Shown here: piece by piece, positions 50,790 through 60,272 of the stretch
Layout: each line of letters begins with the position of its first letter
Numbering within the stretch: the first letter of the stretch is position 1
DNA from: Streptomyces cyanogenus
GTDB taxonomy: Bacteria > Actinomycetota > Actinomycetes > Streptomycetales > Streptomycetaceae
Direction: 5' to 3'
Length of the DNA stretch: 64,000 nt
NCBI RefSeq assembly: GCF_017526105.1
Contig: NZ_CP071839.1
Coordinates: 6,300,001 to 6,364,000, forward strand
The notes under the pieces: generated by a model
The model's database searches: none
What the model was told of the DNA's origin: nothing
What the model saw: the letters and a program-made list of their open reading frames with translations, nothing else
Position numbers and translations under genes: made by a program

Positions 50790-50983
50790 CCAGGGGCTTT
50801 CTTCCGGACCGGGCCGGAGCGGCGAGTGGGGCTCGGGGCCTGCAGCGCCACGCGAAGGAGGGCGCCCTGGCGGAGTCGTGGCAAGCCGGCGACAACGCGG
50901 TGAGGCGCGGTGCCGGGGCCCCGTGAGCCCGGCACGGTGCAGACGGCCGGCCCCGCCCCCTGGTCGGGCTCTGGCCGCGTGCT

Positions 50984-51982
50984 CTAGGGCTTCACCGACC
51001 GGTAGTAGCGCCGGGCGCCCTCCTGGAGGGGGAGGGGGTCGGTGAAGATGGCGGTGCGCAGGTCGACCAGCTGGGCGGAGTGGACGTGGGCGCCGATGTC
51101 GTCGCGGCTCTTGATCACCGTGCGGGTCACCCACTCGGTCAGCCGGGGATCGACGTCCGTACGGGTCATCAGCACGTTGGACACGGCGATCGTCGGCACC
51201 TGGAGACCCTGCTGGACGTTCGGGTACGCCGACTCGGGGATGTTGGTGGCCCGGTAGTAGCGCGCGCCCTCGCCCTGGTCGTGCAGCCGGGTGATGAGGT
51301 CCTCGTCGATCGGCACGAACCGGAAGTCACGCTTCTGCGCCAGCGCGACCAGCCCCTTCGTGGGCAGTCCGCCGGACCAGAAGAAGGCGTCGATCTTCCC
51401 CTTCTGCAGCTGCGCCGGTCCGGTGTCGATGCCGTCGGCCACCGGCGTGATGTCCTTGCGCGGGTCGATGCCGGCGGCCCGCAGCACCCGGTCGGCGATC
51501 AGCCGCACCCCGGAGTCGGGCAGCCCGGTCGCCACCCGCTTGTGCTTGAGGTCGGCGACGGTCCTGATGTCCGAGTCGCTGGGTACGACGAGATGCACGT
51601 AGTCGTCGTAGAGGCGGGCCACACCGCGCAGCCGCCCGGCGCCGCTGCCGTGCCGCAGCTCGTAGGTCGCCACCGCGTCGGCCGCCGCGATGGTGAAGTC
51701 GGCCTGCCCGGTCGCCACCCGCTGGACGTTCTCCTGGGAACCGGCGCTGTTGAGCAGCTTCACCTTCAGGCCCGGCATGTCCCTGCCCAGCTCGGTCCGG
51801 AGCCGCTCGCCGTACTCCTGGTAGACGCCGCGAGAGGTACCGGTGCTGAACACGATCGTCCCGCTCGGCGGCTTCTCGCCCAGGGGCAGCAGCCACCACA
51901 GCAGCAGCCCGAGGACGACGGCACCGACGGCCGCGCCCTGCAGCGCTCGGCGCCTGCCGAGCCGGGGGAACACCTTGGACAT
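50984..51982 (-). CDS. TAXI-family solute-binding protein, membrane-anchored
   Basis: A 332-residue TAXI protein of the TRAP-transporter type. Segments IVFSTGTSRGVYQEYGERL, TGQADFTIAAADAVATYEL and FFWSGGLPTKGL are typical. One N-terminal helix (about 14-33) lacks a lipobox, so it is an uncleaved anchor or a signal peptide. The usual fused TRAP permease is not adjacent. It is convergent with the two-component genes and may feed their sensor; this is inference. Confidence 0.85.
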   Translation of the reverse strand: MSKVFPRLGRRRALQGAAVGAVVLGLLLWWLLPLGEKPPSGTIVFSTGTSRGVYQEYGERLRTELGRDMPGLKVKLLNSAGSQENVQRVATGQADFTIAAADAVATYELRHGSGAGRLRGVARLYDDYVHLVVPSDSDIRTVADLKHKRVATGLPDSGVRLIADRVLRAAGIDPRKDITPVADGIDTGPAQLQKGKIDAFFWSGGLPTKGLVALAQKRDFRFVPIDEDLITRLHDQGEGARYYRATNIPESAYPNVQQGLQVPTIAVSNVLMTRTDVDPRLTEWVTRTVIKSRDDIGAHVHSAQLVDLRTAIFTDPLPLQEGARRYYRSVKP

Positions 51983-52112
51983 GCGGGCGATCCTGCCAGG
52001 CGACGCGCGCCCCTGACCAGGGCCGGGGTCACTCCCGGGGAGCGGCGAAGCGGACGCTGGGGGTCCGCCCGGGGCGACGGGCGCTGTCGGTGGCGGCCGT
52101 TAGAGTCGCCGT

Positions 52113-52520
52113 ATGAGCTCTTCGCCCGCCCGCCTCGTCCGTGAGTTCCACCGCGCCTTCGGCCTCGACGCCCGCACCACGCCGACCGAGGTGGACCCGC
52201 GGTTGGCCGCCCACCGGGGCGAACTGCTCGCCGAGGAGGCCGCGGAGGTCGCCGAGGTCGCGGTGGAGGGGCCGCTGGACCGGCTCGCGCACGAGCTGGC
52301 CGACGTGGTGTACGTCGCCTACGGCACGGCCCTGGTGCACGGCATCGACCTCGACGAGGTGATCGCCGAGATCCACCGCGCCAACATGAGCAAGCTCGGC
52401 CCGGACGGGACGGTGGCCCGCCGGGCCGACGGCAAGGTGCTCAAGGGGGAGCACTACCGGGCGCCGGACGTCTCGGCCGTACTGCGCCGCCAGGGCTGGA
52501 TACCGGGCGGGGCGGCCTGA
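52113..52520 (+). CDS. MazG-like nucleotide pyrophosphohydrolase
   Basis: A 135-residue all-alpha NTP pyrophosphohydrolase. The metal-binding EExxE/ExxD pattern is seen in ELLAEEAAEVAEVA and HELADVVYVAYG. Small MazG-like enzymes remove non-canonical nucleotides or lower (p)ppGpp. The substrate is not predictable. Confidence 0.82.
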   Translation: MSSSPARLVREFHRAFGLDARTTPTEVDPRLAAHRGELLAEEAAEVAEVAVEGPLDRLAHELADVVYVAYGTALVHGIDLDEVIAEIHRANMSKLGPDGTVARRADGKVLKGEHYRAPDVSAVLRRQGWIPGGAA

Positions 52521-52535
52521 CGCCTCGGCGCGGGC

Positions 52536-53990
52536 CTACGAGGACAGGGAGCCGCCCGCCAGCTTCCACTCGCGGTGCAGCGCACCCAGCGGGATGCTCC
52601 GCTGGATGACGGGGGTGCCGAAGACGGACAGCTGGAGCCGCAGGGTGCCGGACAGGTCCACGCCGCCGTAGACACCCCAGGTACCCGTCGCCTTCGGTGT
52701 ACTGCCGTCGGAGGCGGCGGTGAGCGTGCCGGTGGCCTCGCCGCGCAGGTACGGGGCCAGGTCGGCGGTGACGCCCACGGTGCCGTAGAGGCCGACCGTG
52801 GCCTCGGCACCGAGCGCCGTCTTCACGCTGCCGGCGGTGGCGACGGAGGCGCGCACGGGGGTGCTGGTCATGTGCGAGGCGCTCACCGGCGTCCACCCGT
52901 GGCTCAGGCCGAAGGTGCCGCCCGCCTTGAAGTCGCCCTTCAGGCTCTGCTCGACGTCGACCGTGGCCCGGCCCTCGGCGCTGATCTGGAGGTAGCAGGT
53001 CAGATCGAGGTTGACGACGACGGGCACCGGGCCGACCTGCAGGACGGGGTCGGCGTGCAGCTTGGCGAACGGGATGCGCAGCGGGGTGCCGGTGGCCGCC
53101 GCGGCCCGGCCCTTGACCGCCCAGCCGGAGGTCCAGTCGCCGGACACGCCGAGGTACGCCGAGCCGGGCGGGGCGTCGCTGCCGGTGCCGCCGTAGGCGA
53201 AGTCGACCTGCGGGGCGACCTGGACGAAGCCGTGCACGGAGGCGGTGGCCGACGCGCCGGAGCCCCCGGTGGTGGGCACCTCGGCGCCGACGTCCAGCCG
53301 GAGGCTGCCGAGCGGCACCGTCGCGCCCTTGGGGCCGGCGTGCACGTCACCGGTTTTCGACCAGGACACCTTCACGTCGGGCAGCAGCTTGTCGACGGTG
53401 AAGGACGACGGGTCGACCGGCACGTCACCCTTCGCCGTCGCGTCGCCGAGCAGCGCGTTGAGCGTGGCCGGTTCGGTCTGCACCTCGGTGCCGCCGTCCG
53501 TCTCGCCGATCACCTTGGTGACCTTGGCGAGCAGTCCGCGCGGGGCACCGGGCGCGGGCGCACTGGCGATCACGTCGCCCACGGCGGTCCGGTGCGGTGC
53601 GGCGGAGGAACCGGTGGACGGTGCGGACGGCGCGGTCGGTGTGGACGGCGCGGTCGGTGTGGGCGAGTGCGGTGAACTCCCGTTGGAGTGCTCGGAGATG
53701 ACGGCCCGCCGGGTGCGGCCGTCGTACGAGCTGACGGTGAGCGTCGTCCTGTGTGCGCGCTGCCCGGAGCCGCCGCGCGGGCTCGCCACGGCGGTCGCGG
53801 TGGCGGTGGGAGCGGCGGCGACGGTGAGCGAGTGGTCCGTGCCCTCGGCGGCGGGCTGGGTGGCCCGGATCTGCTGTTCCTGTCCGGCGGCCGCCCGCTG
53901 GGCGGCCTGCGGTGCGGGCGAGGAACAGGCCGCGGCCAGGAACAGCGAGGTCACGGCGAAGGCGGGCAGCAGGGCACGCCTGTGCCTCAT
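52536..53990 (-). CDS. Secreted lipoprotein of unknown function
   Basis: A 484-residue exported protein. The signal peptide ends in LAAAC (Cys 22), a lipobox. A Thr/Pro/Ser-rich spacer (about 95-125, PTAPSTPTAPSAPSTG) leads to a beta-rich domain without a recognised family. Repeating Gly-containing strands (GTWGVYGGVDLSGTLRLQL) suggest a beta-structured surface protein. ATG 53990 is used; a TTG at 53990+12 has a better-spaced AGGA and is a real alternative. Confidence 0.7.
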   Translation of the reverse strand: MRHRRALLPAFAVTSLFLAAACSSPAPQAAQRAAAGQEQQIRATQPAAEGTDHSLTVAAAPTATATAVASPRGGSGQRAHRTTLTVSSYDGRTRRAVISEHSNGSSPHSPTPTAPSTPTAPSAPSTGSSAAPHRTAVGDVIASAPAPGAPRGLLAKVTKVIGETDGGTEVQTEPATLNALLGDATAKGDVPVDPSSFTVDKLLPDVKVSWSKTGDVHAGPKGATVPLGSLRLDVGAEVPTTGGSGASATASVHGFVQVAPQVDFAYGGTGSDAPPGSAYLGVSGDWTSGWAVKGRAAAATGTPLRIPFAKLHADPVLQVGPVPVVVNLDLTCYLQISAEGRATVDVEQSLKGDFKAGGTFGLSHGWTPVSASHMTSTPVRASVATAGSVKTALGAEATVGLYGTVGVTADLAPYLRGEATGTLTAASDGSTPKATGTWGVYGGVDLSGTLRLQLSVFGTPVIQRSIPLGALHREWKLAGGSLSS

Positions 53991-54191
53991 GCGTCTGCGC
54001 AAGGTGGGTCCTGTGGGATGGGGGGTGGCTGGGAGGTACCGGCCTCGGTGCTACTGGTGAGTAGAACCGGTCGGTAGCTCGGAGACGAGCATGAGCATGC
54101 CACGGCATGCGCACAGGCCGCACACAATCCGGCCACCCCCCAACGTGAGCTGTGCCACGGGGAGTTGCCGTGGTGGCCGACGCGCCAGGGG

Positions 54192-54635
54192 TCAGCGTCC
54201 GGACAGCCCCGTACCGCCGAGGCGCGTCAGCAGCGCCGCGAGACCGGCGACGTCCGTCGCCGGCCAGGCCGGGCCGGCGAAGATCTCGGCGGCGGTCTCC
54301 TCCGCCGTGGCCAGCATCTCCGTCAGCCGCCGCCGGCCCGTCGCGGTCAGCGCCGCGTACGCCACGCGCGCGTCCCGGGCGTCCGGCTCCCGGGTCACCA
54401 GTCCGATCCGCTCCAGCGGCGCCAGCCCGCGGGTGACCCCGGAGGCGGTCAGCCCCAGCGCCTCGGCGAGGTCGACCCGGCGCATCCGGCCGCCGGGCGC
54501 CTGCCCGAGCCGGAGCAGCAGGGTGAAGTCGGCGAGGCTGACGCCGTGCAGCCCGCTCAGCCGGGCGTCGAAGCGCCGTACGAGCGCCGTCTGGGCCCGT
54601 ACCAGCCGCAGCGCCGTGTCCAGGGCGTCACTCAC
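54192..54635 (-). CDS. MarR-family transcriptional regulator
   Basis: A 147-residue winged-helix regulator. LSGLHGVSLADFTLLLRL and MRRVDLAEALGLTASGVTRGLAPLERIGLVTRE form the DNA-binding region, with the wing at EPDARDARVAYAALT. A palindromic site lies just upstream, which fits autorepression. The DUF6204-like gene upstream in the same direction may be in the same unit. Confidence 0.9.
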   Translation of the reverse strand: MSDALDTALRLVRAQTALVRRFDARLSGLHGVSLADFTLLLRLGQAPGGRMRRVDLAEALGLTASGVTRGLAPLERIGLVTREPDARDARVAYAALTATGRRRLTEMLATAEETAAEIFAGPAWPATDVAGLAALLTRLGGTGLSGR

Positions 54636-54657
54636 TCGCCTCGCCTCCTCCCCATCC

Positions 54658-54682
54658 CTTGAGTTGTCCTTGACTACTCAAG
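54658..54682. promoter_or_regulatory. Likely MarR operator
   Basis: CTTGA-CTAC-TCAAG (54669-54682) is a palindrome with a 4-bp centre, and a second CTTGAG half-site lies at 54658-54663. The site is about 30 bp upstream of the MarR start, in keeping with autoregulation. Confidence 0.55.
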
Positions 54683-54696
54683 TTTATGCGCGGGTT

Positions 54697-55056
54697 TCAT
54701 GCGCCGGCGCCGCGGGCGGCGCGGCGCTGTCGCTTGCCCAGGGGTGCCTGGGAAAGGTCCTCGGCGGTGGTCCGAAGGTGCTTGAAGCTGTAGCCGCGCT
54801 CGGTCAGCCAGGCCTTCGCCGCCCCCTCGGCCCGCTCCGTCGCCTCCAGGATGTCCTCCTCCTTCTCTCCCGTCGCGGAGAAGCGGAAGACGAAGGCGGG
54901 CCGGGCGGCGATGTCGTAGGTCAGGGTCCCCTCGGGAGTGAAGGCCGCGCGCAGCACGTCGTGTTCGGCGGCGTCGGCCAGCAGGGCGGCGCGCTGGGCG
55001 TCGGTGAGGGCGTCGAAGGCGCCGCGGACGGTGATACGGAAGGTTCGTGTACTCAT
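54697..55056 (-). CDS. DUF6204-like protein
   Basis: A 119-residue protein resembling the streptomycete DUF6204 family. It begins MSTRTFRITVRGAFDALTD and has a beta-alpha pattern with FTPEGTLTYDIAARPAFVFRF. The C-terminus is Arg/Lys-rich. No catalytic motif is visible and function is unknown. Confidence 0.7.
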   Translation of the reverse strand: MSTRTFRITVRGAFDALTDAQRAALLADAAEHDVLRAAFTPEGTLTYDIAARPAFVFRFSATGEKEEDILEATERAEGAAKAWLTERGYSFKHLRTTAEDLSQAPLGKRQRRAARGAGA

Positions 55057-55176
55057 TCCGTGACCCTAGGCACAGCGGGGTTTCGTCCTCCACCGGGTTT
55101 CCGGGGCTGCAGGGAGCGGGGGCGCGGATCGCCGAGGCGGAGTGGCCGTGCACGGCGGCTGTGAGAGGTTGAAGCC

Positions 55177-55752
55177 ATGACGACGTACATCGCGCTGCTG
55201 CGCGGGATCAATGTCGGCGGCAGCGCCAGGATCGCCATGAAGGACCTGCGTACGCTGTTCGCCGGCATGGGGTTCGAGGACGTCCGGACGTATCTGCAGA
55301 GCGGGAACGTCGTGTTCCGCGCCCCCGCCCCGGACACCGCCGGCCCCGCCGCCCCGGGCACGCGGCGCCCCGCCGGCCTCGCCGCGGGCATCGAGAAGCG
55401 GATCGCCGACGACCTCGGCGTCTCCTGCACGGTCCTGCTGCGCACCGGCGACTCGCTGGCCCGCACCCTCGCCGCGAACCCGTACACCGGCCGGGACGAC
55501 GACCCGGCCAAGCTGCACGTCACCTTCCTCGCCCGGGAGCCGACCGCCGAGGAGGCCGCCCGCCTGGAGCTGCCGGCCGGGGAGACGGCCGTGTTCACGC
55601 TGGTCGGCGACGAGATCCATCTGCACGTCCCCGACGGGTACGGCAGGACCAGACTGAACAACGCCTTCATCGAGCGCCGCCTCGGCATGCGGGCCACCAC
55701 CCGCAACTGGAAGACGGTCACCGCGCTGCACGAACTGGCCGCCGGGGACTGA
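55177..55752 (+). CDS. DUF1697 family protein
   Basis: A 191-residue protein of the DUF1697 family: YIALLRGINVGGSARIAMKDL at the start, TYLQSGNVVF, and TRLNNAFIERRLGMRATTRNW at the end are all characteristic. Function is unknown. An Ala/Pro-rich loop (about 52-70) is longer than usual. Confidence 0.9.
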   Translation: MTTYIALLRGINVGGSARIAMKDLRTLFAGMGFEDVRTYLQSGNVVFRAPAPDTAGPAAPGTRRPAGLAAGIEKRIADDLGVSCTVLLRTGDSLARTLAANPYTGRDDDPAKLHVTFLAREPTAEEAARLELPAGETAVFTLVGDEIHLHVPDGYGRTRLNNAFIERRLGMRATTRNWKTVTALHELAAGD

Positions 55753-55770
55753 GCCGGAACCCGGCGGGGG

Positions 55771-57036
55771 TCAGCGTTTGGCGGCGGGCGGCCGGGCGTC
55801 GCGGGCCGGCCGGACGAGGTGGTGGTCGGCGAGGGGACGCGGCTGGAGCACCGACAGGAGCGGTCCGGCCATCGCCGTGGTCACGACGGCCATGGCGACC
55901 ATCAGGGAGTACAACCGCTCGTTGAGGACGCCGAGTTGCAGACCGGCGGTCAGGATGATCAGCTCGGTCAGGCCCCTGGTGTTCATGAGGGTGGCCAGAA
56001 CCGCCGACTGGCGTGCCGTGACACCGTGCGCCCGGGCGCTCAGGAACGCGCCGAGGAACTTGCCACTGACGGCGACCAGCAGAATGAGGGCGAAGTCCAG
56101 CCATCCGGACCGCCCCAGATCCGACAGGTCGACTTTCAGGCCCACGCTGATGAAGAAAACCGGCAGCAGCAGGTGACTGCTGACATGCCCGACCCGGTCG
56201 GTGATGTCGGCACGCAGCTGCTCGGTGGATTCCTTGGGCATCACCACACCGAAGAAGAACGCGCCGAAAATGAAGTGCAGGCCCATCTTCTCGGTGACCG
56301 CGCCCGACACGAGCAGACCGGCGAGCACGGCCGTCAGCGCCGCGGGACTCAGCCGGGAGGTGCCGTCACCCGCGGCGAGCAGCCTGCGCAGCAGCGGGCG
56401 CACGACCCAGAGCATCACGCCGGTGTACGGCAGGAGCAGCACCAGATACCACTGGTGGCTGCCGCCCCCGCCGGCCAGCGCGACCACGGCGGCGAGCATG
56501 CACCAGGCGAGCACGTCCCCGATCGCGGCGCAGGCCAGTGCCAGGCCGCCGACCGGGGTGTGCTGCATCTTCCGGTCCGTGAGAATGCGGGCCAGCACCG
56601 GAAAGGCGGTCACCGACATCGCCGTGCCCATGAAGAGCACGAAACCGAGTCGGTGATCCGGGGCATTGTCCTCGGCCAGCAGCAGGGCGAGCAGAGCGCC
56701 GAGTGCGAACGGCAGGAGAATGGAGGACAGCGACACGGTGGCCGCCAGTCGTCCGGTGCCGCGCAGGATTTTCCGGTCCAGCTCCAGGCCCACGATGAAC
56801 ATGAATACGGCCATTCCGACGTCGGCGAGTGCGGTGAGCATCGGCCGGATATCGGTCGGGAAGAGGAATTCGGACACCCTGTGCCCCAGTAAGGTCGGGC
56901 CGAGCATGATGCCCGCCAGTACTTCGCCGATGACCGCGGGTTGGGAGAATCTGCGTGCCACGGCACCCAGGAGCTGCGCGAGGACGAGTATGAGGGCCAG
57001 GTCGGAAAAGAGCGCGAACAATTGGTTCGTGGCCAC
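55771..57036 (-). CDS. CPA2-type cation/proton antiporter
   Basis: A 421-residue membrane protein with 12 or so hydrophobic helices (Na+/H+ exchanger domain). Family segments are PAVIGEVLAGIMLGPTLLG, AVFMFIVGLELD and LMNTRGLTELIIL. The GTG at 57036 with AGGGA just upstream gives a normal N-terminus; longer starts add unrelated sequence. The ion is not predictable. Confidence 0.9.
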   Translation of the reverse strand: MATNQLFALFSDLALILVLAQLLGAVARRFSQPAVIGEVLAGIMLGPTLLGHRVSEFLFPTDIRPMLTALADVGMAVFMFIVGLELDRKILRGTGRLAATVSLSSILLPFALGALLALLLAEDNAPDHRLGFVLFMGTAMSVTAFPVLARILTDRKMQHTPVGGLALACAAIGDVLAWCMLAAVVALAGGGGSHQWYLVLLLPYTGVMLWVVRPLLRRLLAAGDGTSRLSPAALTAVLAGLLVSGAVTEKMGLHFIFGAFFFGVVMPKESTEQLRADITDRVGHVSSHLLLPVFFISVGLKVDLSDLGRSGWLDFALILLVAVSGKFLGAFLSARAHGVTARQSAVLATLMNTRGLTELIILTAGLQLGVLNERLYSLMVAMAVVTTAMAGPLLSVLQPRPLADHHLVRPARDARPPAAKR

Positions 57037-57545
57037 CGGTCCCTGCCTTTTTGTCGTTTTGCGGGCGTTGCCCGGAATTCCATGAGGTGCCGCCGACGTG
57101 CCTTCGCCATGCTTCGTTGTACAGATGGTCCTTGTCAACGGCGACCTTGCGGACGCAGGAATCTCATAAGGGGCCGGAAATGCTCTTGACATGGAATGTG
57201 TCGGCGGAGTCGGATACCGGGCGCATATGGTGATCGCGGAAGAACGCCGGTGACCGTCCGGCGCGCGTCACCGCCCTGACCGCCACCGCCCGTACCTTTC
57301 CGGCCGCCGTCGGCGGGGGCCGCCGGGTCCGCGGCGCTCCCGGGTCCGCGGGGGAACCGGCACCGGAGGCGGACGGCGGGAGTGGCCCGGAAGCCGCCGT
57401 TCCAGGACGGCCGCGCCGACCGGCCCGGTTGGCCGGTGCGGACGCTGGCCGGAAGTCGTCTGCAGTGGATCAACGGGCTCTAAGCTCGGAGGCGTCTGGC
57501 GACCCAGGCGAAGTCGGTGATCTCGGTGAAGGGGCCTGAACTGCG
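57037..57545. other. Intergenic region between antiporter and SDR genes
   Basis: A 509-bp divergent region without a credible gene. The half near the antiporter (57037-57240) has lower GC and several TTGACA-like hexamers on both strands (for example TTGACA at 57186), but no matching -10 at the right distance. The rest is GC-rich coding-like sequence with stops. Confidence 0.4.
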
Positions 57546-58382
57546 GTGGAGGACAAGCGCGTTGTCGTCGTGACCGGTGGCGGCTCGGGTATCGGGCAGG
57601 CCACGGCCCGGCTGCTGGGCGAGGAGGGTCACCACGTGGTCGTCTCCGGCCGGCGTGCCGAGCCCCTGGAACGCCTCGCGCAGGAGACGGGAGCGCTGGC
57701 GCACCCCTCCGACGTCGGGGACCCCGACGCGGCCGAGGGGCTCGTCCAGGCCGCCCTGGCCGCCTACGGACGGCTCGACGGACTGGTGCTGAACGCGGGC
57801 ATCGGACGCGGCGGAGCCGTCGGCGACATGTCCCTGCGGGACTGGGACGAGGTGATGCGCACCAACCTGACCGGTCCGCTGCTCCTGCTCCGCGCCGCCA
57901 TCCCGCACCTGTTGGAGTCCCAGGGCGCCGTGGTCGCCGTCGCCTCGGTGTCCGCGCTGCGCAACGGCACGAGCAACGCCCCCTACGCCACCTCCAAGGC
58001 GGCCCTGCTCCAGCTGTGCCGCTCCGTCGCCGTCGACTACGGGCGGCAGGGCGTGCGCGCGAACATCGTGTGTCCCGGCTGGGTGCGCACCGAGATGGCC
58101 GACCGGCGCATGGCCCGCTTCGCCGAGGAGGCGCAGCTGCCCGGCGGCGGGATGGAAGCCGCCTACGAGGAGGCCACCCGCCTGCTGCCCCAGGGACGCC
58201 CCGGTGAGCCGCGCGAGATCGCCGAGGCCATCAGCTGGCTGCTGTCCCCGGCGGCGTCGTACGTCAACGGGGCCGTGCTCACCGTCGACGGCGGGGCCAC
58301 CGCCCTCGATCCCGGGACCCTGGCCTTCGACTACCACATCGCGCCCCGCGGCGACGAGAACGGCTCCGTCGCTCCCCGCTGA
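57546..58382 (+). CDS. SDR family NAD(P)-dependent oxidoreductase
   Basis: A 278-residue short-chain dehydrogenase. Cofactor motif TGGGSGIG, NAGIGRGG, catalytic Ser in ASVSA, and YATSK with Tyr and Lys. INGAVLTVDGG-like ending VNGAVLTVDGG is typical. The C-terminus has a 25-residue extension. Substrate unknown. The start is a GTG. Confidence 0.88.
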   Translation: MEDKRVVVVTGGGSGIGQATARLLGEEGHHVVVSGRRAEPLERLAQETGALAHPSDVGDPDAAEGLVQAALAAYGRLDGLVLNAGIGRGGAVGDMSLRDWDEVMRTNLTGPLLLLRAAIPHLLESQGAVVAVASVSALRNGTSNAPYATSKAALLQLCRSVAVDYGRQGVRANIVCPGWVRTEMADRRMARFAEEAQLPGGGMEAAYEEATRLLPQGRPGEPREIAEAISWLLSPAASYVNGAVLTVDGGATALDPGTLAFDYHIAPRGDENGSVAPR

Positions 58383-58421
58383 CCGGGCCTCGGCAGCGGC
58401 CGGGCCGGCGCTGACCGGGCG

Positions 58422-59579
58422 TCAGCGCGGCCGCGCCGGCGACGTCCGGTCGGGGCAGGGGAGTACGCCGGTCATGGCGGGCCACATCCGGGCGATGCCC
58501 AGCAGTGTCTCGGGACTGCCGTGCGTCACCCCGGGCAGCGGGTGCGGGTCGGACGGTTCCGCTCCGCTCAGGACGGCCCGCCGGGCCTCGTCGACGGCGC
58601 CGGCAAGCGCCGCGGACGCCAGCCGGTCCTCGCGCACCCCCGCCTGCCGGGCGTACCGGTGCGCCCTGTCGTAGGCGTCCGGCCGCACGTACTGCTGGAG
58701 TGTCAGAAGGGCGTCGTACGTCTCGATGGTCTGCCGGTGCGCCTGCAGCGCCAGCGGATGGCGCGGCCGGAGCAGCTCCAGGAGCCGGGTCCGCCGGGGC
58801 CTGGCGAGGGCCACATGGGGCACCGCCGTCACCAGGTCGCGCCACAGCGGCCACAACCGCCAGATGGTGCGCAGCGCGCCGGCCGACCGGGCCAGGGCGC
58901 TCGCGGTGGGGACCAGCAGGGACGCCGCCCGCAGGAAGCCGTGCACGCCGATGATCACGGACAGGTAGGGCAGCAGTTGCGGGTCGGGGTCGTAGAGATG
59001 GAACAGGTAACCGGACCAGAAGACGAGCGCGAGCACGCTGCCCGCCGCGAACAGCCGCAGTGACCAGACGAGGTCGCGCTCCGTCGTGCGCCGGCTGTAG
59101 GCCCAGCAGACCACCACGGCGACGGCGTCACCGGCGAGGTGGGAGCCGATGAGGATCAGCCAGTAGGCGGACGACGCGGACGCGGGCCGCTGCGCGGACG
59201 CCGTCCCTCCGCTCGCCTGGTCCACCTGGAGCAGGTCCAGGACGAGCAGCGAGACCAGGGCCGCGGTCAGCCCGGCCGCCACGGACAGGCGCAGCCGCGG
59301 AGTGCGGCTGGAGTCGATCACGAAGAGGAGGACCAGTCCCGCGCTCAGGACGCCGATCAGGTTGCGGGCCAGGGACACCGAGTGGACGTCGATCCCGGCG
59401 GACGCGAGCCGGCCGACGATCCGGGGCTGGAACAGGGTGATGGCGGTGGTCGCGGCCAGCACGGTGAGCCACAGCCCTCGCAGGTGGGGCTGGCGCAGCG
59501 CGGACCGGGCCCGCCAGACCAGGGCGAACCACAGGGCCAGGACGCTGGCGAGTCCGACCTGCGCCGCCAGCTCACTCAC
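58422..59579 (-). CDS. MAB_1171c-like multi-pass membrane protein
   Basis: A 385-residue protein with about seven membrane helices in the first 230 residues and a soluble Arg-rich C-terminal region. It resembles the streptomycete MAB_1171c/DUF6545 putative transporters. Its start overlaps the end of the ImmA/IrrE-like protease gene by eight bases, a pairing seen elsewhere in the genus. The pair may work as membrane sensor or partner and protease. Confidence 0.75.
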   Translation of the reverse strand: MSELAAQVGLASVLALWFALVWRARSALRQPHLRGLWLTVLAATTAITLFQPRIVGRLASAGIDVHSVSLARNLIGVLSAGLVLLFVIDSSRTPRLRLSVAAGLTAALVSLLVLDLLQVDQASGGTASAQRPASASSAYWLILIGSHLAGDAVAVVVCWAYSRRTTERDLVWSLRLFAAGSVLALVFWSGYLFHLYDPDPQLLPYLSVIIGVHGFLRAASLLVPTASALARSAGALRTIWRLWPLWRDLVTAVPHVALARPRRTRLLELLRPRHPLALQAHRQTIETYDALLTLQQYVRPDAYDRAHRYARQAGVREDRLASAALAGAVDEARRAVLSGAEPSDPHPLPGVTHGSPETLLGIARMWPAMTGVLPCPDRTSPARPR

Positions 59580-60126
59580 CGGCGTCCGCCGTCACCCCGA
59601 GAAACGCGCCGAGCCGTCCCAGGGGGCCGGCCACCCGGCCGGTCGTCCCGGCGCTCTGGATCAGGGTGGCGATCATCTCGGCTTCCTGTTCCTCGGTGTT
59701 CGTGTAACTGGTCCTGGCCATCATCCGCGCCACGAGATGGGGCTGGAGGCCGACCAGGAGGTCGCCGTCCGGCTGTTCGCCGTCCTCCATGAGGCTGCGG
59801 TGGTGGTCGCACAGCACATGGCCGATCTCGTGGAGGATGATGTGCTCGCGGTGCAGCGGGGCGGTCCGGGCCTCGTAGAAGACGTAGTCGGCTTTGGCGG
59901 TGCCCAGCCACAGCCCGCAGGCTCCGGTGGCCGCGGCCTCCTCGGGCAGCTCCCTCAGTACGAGCGGACGGCCTCTGAGTTCCTCCACCCGCGCCCGGAC
60001 GGCGTCCAGGGACAGCGACCGCTGCACCCCGAGGTCGCGCAGAATCGCGGCGCATCGGCGCCGTAGCGCGGCGTACTCGCCCGTTCTCCTCACCTGCCGT
60101 GTCACCCCGTTCGGGCGAGAAAGCAC
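59572..60126 (-). CDS. ImmA/IrrE-family metallopeptidase
   Basis: A 184-residue zinc peptidase with the HExxH site in ILHEIGHVLCDHH and a third acidic residue downstream (EEQEAEMIA). Members cleave repressors or antitoxins, as in ImmA of ICEBs1 and IrrE of Deinococcus. The usual Xre-type partner is not adjacent here. The GTG at 60126 has GGAG seven bases upstream. It is coupled to the following membrane protein gene. Confidence 0.82.
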   Translation of the reverse strand: MLSRPNGVTRQVRRTGEYAALRRRCAAILRDLGVQRSLSLDAVRARVEELRGRPLVLRELPEEAAATGACGLWLGTAKADYVFYEARTAPLHREHIILHEIGHVLCDHHRSLMEDGEQPDGDLLVGLQPHLVARMMARTSYTNTEEQEAEMIATLIQSAGTTGRVAGPLGRLGAFLGVTADAGE

Positions 60127-60272
60127 TTCCCGCTCCAGCGGACAAGCCGTGGGTCACACCTAAGCAGGTCGCCCGCCCCCTTGCCCACGCCTGCCCGGGC
60201 TTTCGGTCGCCCTTTGGCGAAAAAACCTCCTCCTGCGGACGGGCCGGTGAACCGGTGACGGACGTCCGGGGA

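Noticed and set aside
60180-60235. A terminator near TCGCCCTTTGGCGAAAAAA
   Set aside because: The stem is only four to five base pairs and the A/T run is on the wrong side for minus-strand transcripts.
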